Below, in pieces: positions 58,512 to 64,000 of a DNA stretch of 64,000 nt. The position numbers and the translations under genes are program-made. The notes below the pieces were generated by a model. It did not search any database. It saw only the letters and a program-made list of their open reading frames with translations, and was not told the origin of the DNA. Source of the stretch: Rhodothermus marinus (GTDB lineage: Bacteria > Bacteroidota > Rhodothermia > Rhodothermales > Rhodothermaceae); contig NZ_AP019797.1 of the NCBI RefSeq assembly GCF_009936275.1, forward strand, positions 673,501-737,500, given 5' to 3'. How positions within the stretch are numbered: position 1 is the stretch's first letter; the number at the start of each line of letters is the position of its first letter.

Positions 58512-61001
58512 ATGAAGTCCTGCCGTATGCTGGTTGTGGGGCTGTGTTTGGGGCTTGTGGGAGTGTTGCAGGCACAGCCGCGCCAGGCTCCGACGCTTCG
58601 TGCCGTTCGCCTTACGGGTTCCGTAGAACTGGACGGCCACGTCGAAGAAGCCGCCTGGCGACAGGCGCCGGCCGCCACCGACTTCTGGCAGCGTGAGCCG
58701 CACGACGGCCAGCCGGCCACCGAGCGCACCGAGGTGCGTGTGCTCTATGACGACGCGGCGCTGTACGTGGCGTTCGTGTGCTACGACCGCGAGACGGACC
58801 GGATTCTGCGGCGGCTGGCCCGCCGGGATCGTGTCGTGCCCGCCGACTGGGTGGGTGTGCTGATCGACAGCTACCGGGATCGCAAGACCGCCTTTGCCTT
58901 TCTCGTCAATGCGGTCGGCACGAAGGCCGACTTTCTTATTCTGAACGACGGCAACGACGAGGATTTCAACTGGGACGCGCTCTGGGAGGCGCGCGTCGCC
59001 ATGCGACCCGACGGCTGGAGCGCAGAGTTTCGGATTCCGTTCACCGCCCTGCGCTTCAGCCGGTCCGACACGTTGCGCTGGGGAATCAACTTCGGCCGGA
59101 TCATCGGGCGAAAGAACGAGCAGGTCTTCTGGGCCTATGTGCCCCGGACTTCGGGCGGCTTTGTGTCCCGATTCGGCACGCTCGAAGGGCTCGAAGGTAT
59201 TCGACCGTCCCGGGCACTGCTGCTGACGCCGTATGCGGTAGCAGGGGGCACGCACTGGAGCCGTGACCTGACGCCGCGCTATCTGGATCCGATCAGCCCC
59301 ACCTTCCGGCTGGGCGGCGACGTGCAGTACAACCTGACCAACAACACCATCCTGAACCTGACGGTCAATCCGGACTTCGGCCAGGTCGAGCTGGACGAGG
59401 TGGTGCTCAACCTGACGGCCTTCGAGACCTTCTACCCGGAAAAACGGCCCTTTTTTCTCGAAGGCACTTCGATCTTTCAGACGGTAGGAGCGGACGACGA
59501 CGGGGATTTACGAACCTATCTCTTCTACTCGCGGCGGATCGGTCGGCAGCCGCAGGGCTACTACAGCCTGCCCGACACCGGGGACGTCGAGGACTGGCGG
59601 GTGGTGGAGAATCCGTCGGCCGTGCCCCTTCTGGGCGCGGTCAAGCTCACCGGAAAAACGGCCAATGGCTGGGCCTTCGGGTTGCTGGATGCGCTCACGC
59701 AGCGTACCTACGCCACGTTTGCGCACGTCAACGGCGGGCGGCAACGCATTCGCACCGAGCCGCTGGCGAACTACACGGTCGCCCGCATGCAGCGTGAGCT
59801 ACCCGCGCCCGGCTCCTACGTGGGGCTCATCGGCACGGCCACCTGGCGCGAGGCAGGCCCGGTGCGGCAGGCCTACACGAGCGGGCTTGACTGGCGCTGG
59901 AATCCCTGGGACTACGGGCTGGTCACCGAAGGACTCTTCTCCTTCAGCCGCCGTCAGCGCCCGGACGCACCGCCCCGCGTGGGCTACCAGGGGCAGGCAC
60001 GTATCGGATCGCTTCGCCACCCGTACGTCGTGGGCGTGGTGGGCGCCAACTTCGCCACCCGGGACTACGACCCCAACGACGTGGGCTTCCACACGATGAC
60101 CAACGTTGCCATCACCTACATCTGGACGCAGTTTCGCTATCTGCGCCCGTGGGGACCGATGCTCCAGGTGCGCCTGAATCAGAACTACTGGTGGGTGTAC
60201 CGGCTCGATCCCTGGCTGCACCTGAGTCGGGGCATCAGCCCGAACCTGCACCTTCAATGGCGGAATTTCTGGTGGACCCGGCTCGGGCTGAACGTGGAGT
60301 CCGAAGGGTGGGATCTGTACGAATCGCGCGGCGCCGGGCTCTTTCGCCGGGCGTTGAGCTGGAACCTCTGGATGGGGGTTTCGACGGACGAACGCCGACC
60401 GGTGGTGTTGTATGCGAACGGTAACTACCGCGCCGATCGGTATGGCGGGCGGGCCTGGGGCGTCGGACTGGAGGCCGTCGTGCGACTGAGCGAACGCACC
60501 GATCTGGCCGTGAATCCCGGTCTGGGCTTTCGGCGCGGGGAAGTGGCCTGGGCGCGGAACGTCGAAGACCTGGAGGCGCCCGGCGCGCTCACCAGCGTGT
60601 TCGGGCGGCGCGACGTGGACCGCTTCAACCTGAGACTCCGAGGATCGCACACGTTCACGCGCGATCTGACGCTACAGGGTTACCTGCAATGGTTCTGGGC
60701 TCGGGGGCATTACCGGAACTTCCAGAAACTGGGCGATGATGGCCGACTGGCCCCGCTGGCGGTGCCGTACGATCGCACACGCTACGGCAACCCCGATTTC
60801 CAGCAGGGTACGCTGAATGTCAACCTGATCCTGCGCTACGAATATCGGCCGGGCTCGACGCTCTACGTGGTCTGGACCTGGGGCCAGCAGGACTGGAGCG
60901 CGCAGGGCACGATGGACGTCCGGGAGGCTGCGCAGCGACTGCTGGAGCGCTCGCCCACCAGCGTGCTGCTGGTGAAGTGGACCTACACCTGGGGCGCCTG
61001 A
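58512..61001 (+). CDS. large DUF5916-type protein with CBM9-like N-terminus
   Basis: The 829-residue product starts with a signal peptide (LVVGLCLGLVGVLQAQ). Residues 40-200 resemble the CBM9-like domain of this family: LDGHVEEAAWRQAPAATDFW, TEVRVLYDDAALYVAFVCYD, WVGVLIDSYRDRKTAFAFLV, WDALWEARVAMRPDGWSAEF. From about residue 250 it is made of alternating strands rich in aromatic residues (YNLTNNTILNLTVNPDFGQV, YPEKRPFFLEGTSIFQT), ending in FLLVKWTYTWGA-like text, typical of an outer-membrane beta-barrel. DUF5916 proteins are widespread in Bacteroidota and their function is unknown. The start is the ATG at 58512; upstream reading lacks a signal peptide. It ends 8 bases before a hairpin. Confidence 0.85.
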   Translation: MKSCRMLVVGLCLGLVGVLQAQPRQAPTLRAVRLTGSVELDGHVEEAAWRQAPAATDFWQREPHDGQPATERTEVRVLYDDAALYVAFVCYDRETDRILRRLARRDRVVPADWVGVLIDSYRDRKTAFAFLVNAVGTKADFLILNDGNDEDFNWDALWEARVAMRPDGWSAEFRIPFTALRFSRSDTLRWGINFGRIIGRKNEQVFWAYVPRTSGGFVSRFGTLEGLEGIRPSRALLLTPYAVAGGTHWSRDLTPRYLDPISPTFRLGGDVQYNLTNNTILNLTVNPDFGQVELDEVVLNLTAFETFYPEKRPFFLEGTSIFQTVGADDDGDLRTYLFYSRRIGRQPQGYYSLPDTGDVEDWRVVENPSAVPLLGAVKLTGKTANGWAFGLLDALTQRTYATFAHVNGGRQRIRTEPLANYTVARMQRELPAPGSYVGLIGTATWREAGPVRQAYTSGLDWRWNPWDYGLVTEGLFSFSRRQRPDAPPRVGYQGQARIGSLRHPYVVGVVGANFATRDYDPNDVGFHTMTNVAITYIWTQFRYLRPWGPMLQVRLNQNYWWVYRLDPWLHLSRGISPNLHLQWRNFWWTRLGLNVESEGWDLYESRGAGLFRRALSWNLWMGVSTDERRPVVLYANGNYRADRYGGRAWGVGLEAVVRLSERTDLAVNPGLGFRRGEVAWARNVEDLEAPGALTSVFGRRDVDRFNLRLRGSHTFTRDLTLQGYLQWFWARGHYRNFQKLGDDGRLAPLAVPYDRTRYGNPDFQQGTLNVNLILRYEYRPGSTLYVVWTWGQQDWSAQGTMDVREAAQRLLERSPTSVLLVKWTYTWGA

Positions 61002-61037
61002 AAATGAAAAGGGCGGAGGCTTTACGCGTCCGCCCTT
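61001..61037 (-). terminator. terminator of tRNA-Val
   Basis: AAGGGCGGA (61009-61017) pairs with TCCGCCCTT (61029-61037). On the minus strand the stem is followed by a T-rich run (TTTTCATTTT, 61010-61001). It lies 6 bases beyond the tRNA 3' end. On the plus strand there is no T-run, so it ends the DUF5916-type gene less efficiently. Confidence 0.75.
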
Positions 61038-61042
61038 CAGGG

Positions 61043-61116
61043 TGGGTCCTAGTGGATTCGAACCACTGACCTCCACGATGTCAACGTGGCGCTCTAACCA
61101 ACTGAGCTAAGGACCC
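61043..61116 (-). tRNA. tRNA-Val (anticodon GAC)
   Basis: The minus strand folds as a complete 74-base cloverleaf. The acceptor stem is GGGTCCT/AGGACCC, the D-arm contains AGCTCAGTTGGTTAGAGC, the anticodon stem CCACG/CGTGG holds the loop TTGACAT with anticodon GAC, and the T-arm contains GGTTCGAATCC. The discriminator is A. CCA is not encoded, as the following bases are CCC. A promoter and a terminator both fit closely, so it is a single-tRNA transcript. Confidence 0.97.
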
Positions 61117-61127
61117 ACGGCGCACCG

Positions 61128-61159
61128 GAAAGATAGCGTGCCCGGTGCGGGCATTTCAA
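61128..61159 (-). promoter_or_regulatory. promoter of tRNA-Val
   Basis: On the minus strand TTG (61159-61157) is followed after 21 bases by TATCTTTC (61135-61128), 11 bases before the mature tRNA 5' end. This matches the Bacteroidota promoter form well and supports the same motif proposed at other genes in this window. Confidence 0.65.
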
Positions 61160-61310
61160 GCCACAAGTCGGCCGCGAGGTTCCCGGATCGGCTGCTTTCA
61201 CAATAACTCAGACAAGGAAGCCCACGGCTTCAGCCGGGGAGGAATTGCTCCATACCCGTGACATACCGTTGACACCAGCACACAATACCTTCCCACAAAC
61301 GCTCGCCGCC

Positions 61311-62460
<1,150 letters not shown>

Positions 62461-62481
62461 AAGCCTACGCGGGGGCGTTCG

Positions 62482-62489
62482 TATCTTGT
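62482..62489 (+). promoter_or_regulatory. possible -7 element of nfi
   Basis: TATCTTGT lies 24 bases before the nfi ATG and matches the -7 form used by gatC. It is adjacent to the end of the transposon. No TTG is found 17-23 bases upstream, so the element alone supports it. Confidence 0.35.
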
Positions 62490-62513
62490 CGGAAGCGTAG
62501 CAGGCCGAATCGT

Positions 62514-63170
62514 ATGGGACTGACGCCGCGCTTTACGCACCCGTGGAACCTGTCGCCGGCCGAGGCGCAGGCGCTGCAGCGAAAGCTGGCCCGCCGGGTC
62601 CGCTTCGAGGTACCGGAACGGATGGAGACGGTGGCCGGGCTGGACATAAGCGTGCGGGGCGAGCAGGGGCGGGCAGCCGCCGTCGTCTGGCATGTGGCCG
62701 AGCAACAGGTGCTGGAGCGTGCCGTCGCCGAAGGCAGGGTGTCGTTTCCCTACGTGCCCGGACTGCTCAGCTTCCGGGAAGTGCCGTTGCTGCTGGAGGT
62801 ACTGGCGCAGCTCCGCACCACACCGGACGTGCTCATGGTGGACGGACAGGGACTGGCGCATCCCCGCCGATGCGGACTGGCCACCCACCTGGGTGTGCTG
62901 CTCGATCATCCGGCCGTAGGCGTGGCCAAGTCGCGCCTGTTCGGGCGCCACGCAGAGCCCGGTCCAGAGAAGGGAAGCTGGACGCCTCTTTACGACGACG
63001 GCGAGGTGATCGGGGCCGTGGTACGTACACGCACGGGCGTACGGCCCGTGTACGTGAGCGTGGGACACCGCATGACGCTGGAGGCCGCCGTGGCGTTGAC
63101 CCTTCGCTGCACGACCCGCTACCGCCTGCCGGAACCCACCCGTCTGGCCGATCAGCTCAGTAGAGCTTGA
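62514..63170 (+). CDS. nfi: endonuclease V
   Basis: The 218-residue enzyme cuts DNA next to deoxyinosine. The core motifs are all present: METVAGLDISVRGEQGRAAA with the first catalytic aspartate, FPYVPGLLSFREVPLLLEVL, VDGQGLAHPRRCGLATHLGV with the second aspartate and the HPRR-x-G signature, and VYVSVGHRMTLEAAVAL near the end. The wedge Tyr-Pro motif lies in the YVPG stretch. Deamination repair is a natural need for a thermophile. It follows the tnpB element by 57 bases with its own weak promoter motif. Confidence 0.95.
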   Translation: MGLTPRFTHPWNLSPAEAQALQRKLARRVRFEVPERMETVAGLDISVRGEQGRAAAVVWHVAEQQVLERAVAEGRVSFPYVPGLLSFREVPLLLEVLAQLRTTPDVLMVDGQGLAHPRRCGLATHLGVLLDHPAVGVAKSRLFGRHAEPGPEKGSWTPLYDDGEVIGAVVRTRTGVRPVYVSVGHRMTLEAAVALTLRCTTRYRLPEPTRLADQLSRA

Positions 63171-63270
63171 TACGATTGCCCCACTGTCATGGCGCATGTG
63201 TGTGGAGTCTTCGGATCATACCCCATTTCTCGGGCCCAAAGCACACTGCGGCGTGTCCCTAGCAGAGTCA

Positions 63271-63395
63271 TTTTCCCTATCCCGTAGGGGCGGCCCCCTG
63301 TGTCCAACCTGTCGTGCCCGCAGTTCATTTCTCCGACACCTGTGGTGTTGTGCCTCATGTACCGGAGAATGGACGGCCCCATAAGCAAGGACCCT
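63271..63395 (+). repeat. dispersed repeat, copy B
   Basis: The segment opens TTTTCCCTATCCCGTAGGGG and continues CGGCCCCCTGTGTCC. It corresponds to copy A near 46 kb along its length, with later shared blocks GTTGTGCC, TCATG and ACCGG, though with several changes and small indels. It contains the GTAGGGGCG core at 63284-63292. Confidence 0.7.
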
Positions 63396-63547
63396 TCCAG
63401 GTAAAAAGCAGGGGGCTCGGTGAAGGGTTGTCGCTCTTTATGGTAGAAGTCATCCGGAAAATAAGTCCAGGGAATTCGCGATTTCGACTTTGCATAGCGT
63501 TTCGCTGAGCTTTATAGTCTGCCGTTTGAAGCACAACCCACGCGCTT

Positions 63548-63598
63548 GTAGTCCGGCACGGAGCGAAGCGGAGTGCTGTCCCGGGTGGACGCGACTAC
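63548..63598. repeat. imperfect hairpin
   Basis: GTAGTC (63548-63553) pairs with GACTAC (63593-63598), enclosing CGGCAC against GTGCTG with a G-U pair and the GGAGCGAAGCGGAG loop region. The layout suggests a small palindromic repeat element. Its function is unknown. Confidence 0.45.
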
Positions 63599-63666
63599 GG
63601 CTGGCGCCTTCCTGCAAACACGTGCTTCTGAGACACAGCGCAAAGCGCCAGCTTACCGGATCTCCC

Positions 63667-63697
63667 TTTGTTTTCCGGATAAGTTCTACTACATTAA
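63667..63697 (+). promoter_or_regulatory. promoter-like pair before the last small gene
   Basis: TTTG (63667-63670), a 19-base spacer and TACATTAA (63690-63697) match the spacing of Bacteroidota promoters, and the first six bases of the -7 element fit TAnnTT. The GTG start at 63709 lies 11 bases after it. Confidence 0.45.
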
Positions 63698-63708
63698 GTC
63701 TCATAGAC

Positions 63709-63972
63709 GTGCGAACGGGTCAGGAGCAGGGGCCTTACCGGATCGAGGACGGGATGATGTATCCGCGGCGGTGCCGGGTGGAAGGCGGAGAGGTTCGGCT
63801 TTACGGATTGCTTCCGGAGCGGGTGCCGGATCGGGAGCTGGTGGTGCTTCGGGGAGGGAAGGTGGTGGGGCAAATGTACAGAGGGTTTGGGCAGGCGCTG
63901 TCGTTCGGGTATGTGCCGGTGGGCGTCTCTTCGGGTTCGGTGGTGTTGCAGCAGGTGACGGTTACACGTTAA
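63709..63972 (+). CDS. small hypothetical beta-rich protein
   Basis: I do not recognise this 87-residue product. Starting at GTG 63709 it reads as strand-rich: GQEQGPYRIEDGMMYPRRCR, VEGGEVRLYGLLPERVPDRE, LVVLRGGKVVGQMYRG and VGVSSGSVVLQQVTVTR. It has no signal peptide or membrane helix. A GTG at 63709 is chosen because a promoter-like element ends 12 bases upstream; ATG codons at 63754 or 63757 are alternatives. It could be a complete small protein or the remnant of a larger gene. It ends 17 bases before the next start. Confidence 0.4.
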   Translation: MRTGQEQGPYRIEDGMMYPRRCRVEGGEVRLYGLLPERVPDRELVVLRGGKVVGQMYRGFGQALSFGYVPVGVSSGSVVLQQVTVTR

Positions 63973-63989
63973 GCTAATGGAGTAGAGAA

Positions 63990-64000
63990 ATGACGGTTAG
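63990..64000 (+). CDS. start of the next gene, truncated by the window end
   Basis: ATG at 63990 is preceded by GGAG 8 bases upstream (TGGAGTAGAGAA), a suitable ribosome site, and begins with Thr and Val codons. Only 11 bases are visible, so nothing can be said about the product. Confidence 0.4.

Larger units (their letters stand above)
63171..63708. other. 538-base region without a clear gene
   Basis: Between nfi and the last small gene, this region carries repeat copy B, a 51-base hairpin and a predicted promoter. An open frame of about 160 codons begins at 63490 on the plus strand, but its first 70 residues look like noise. Base composition is lower in GC than in the neighbouring genes. 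No RNA gene is recognised. Confidence 0.5.

Overview
The window looks like chromosome of a GC-rich, thermophilic member of the Rhodothermota/Bacteroidota, closest in my judgement to Rhodothermus. This is an inference from four things: Arg/Glu-rich proteins with menaquinone synthesis, promoters resembling the Bacteroidota form (TTG, 17-23 bases, TAnnTTTG), an Lpt export system implying an outer membrane, and the gene order thrS-infC-rpmI-rplT-pheS-pheT-zapA-6S-rny. No search could be run.

Layout. 1-9.7 kb: the tail of a PlsC-like acyltransferase, gatC, then an overlapping plus-strand cell-surface glycan cluster (YfhO membrane protein, two GT4 and one GT2 glycosyltransferases, wecB, a methyltransferase-like protein, a Wzx-type flippase). 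9.7-12.2 kb: a YbbR protein, a membrane protein and a histidine phosphatase. 12.2-22.7 kb: menaquinone genes menF-menD and menA-menC-menE, separated by a Tat-exported metallo-beta-lactamase-fold hydrolase and a two-subunit molybdenum hydroxylase. 22.7-24.7 kb: a minus-strand partner-switching module (STAS, HATPase, receiver-PP2C). 24.8-28.3 kb: a stand-alone B3/B4 protein and the lptC/lptA-like/lptB genes. 28.4-35.5 kb: thiI-rhodanese, DAHP synthase, glmS, prfA and the rpsF-rpsR-rplI ribosomal operon, which ends in a strong terminator. 35.5-43.4 kb: dsbD, an MFS transporter, a BtuCF-like uptake pair, an NtrC-type regulator and a Ca/cation antiporter. 43.5-46.9 kb: a compact L,D-transpeptidase cluster. 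46.9-58.4 kb: minus-strand genes including an atypical response regulator overlapping rny, a 6S RNA candidate, zapA, a small coiled-coil gene, and the phe/thr synthetase and translation-factor operon. 58.5-64 kb: a large DUF5916-type protein, tRNA-Val(GAC), a solo tnpB transposon, endonuclease V, repeats, and a small unknown gene.

Regulation is the most rewarding part. Between rplT and pheS there is a complete classical attenuator. A 17-codon leader peptide with tandem Phe codons starts at the rplT stop codon. Its last codons form one arm of an antiterminator whose other arm is the loop of an intrinsic terminator. infC has no ATG, GTG or TTG start that would include its conserved N-domain, and probably starts at ATC. 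tRNA-Val has a clear promoter and terminator, and the DAHP synthase transcript is probably almost leaderless.

Dispersed structure includes a 52-base palindrome inside an L,D-transpeptidase gene, copies of a GTAGGGGCG-type repeat near 46 kb and 63.3 kb, and hairpin-bounded ends of the tnpB element. I saw no CRISPR array, rRNA, prophage or plasmid feature.
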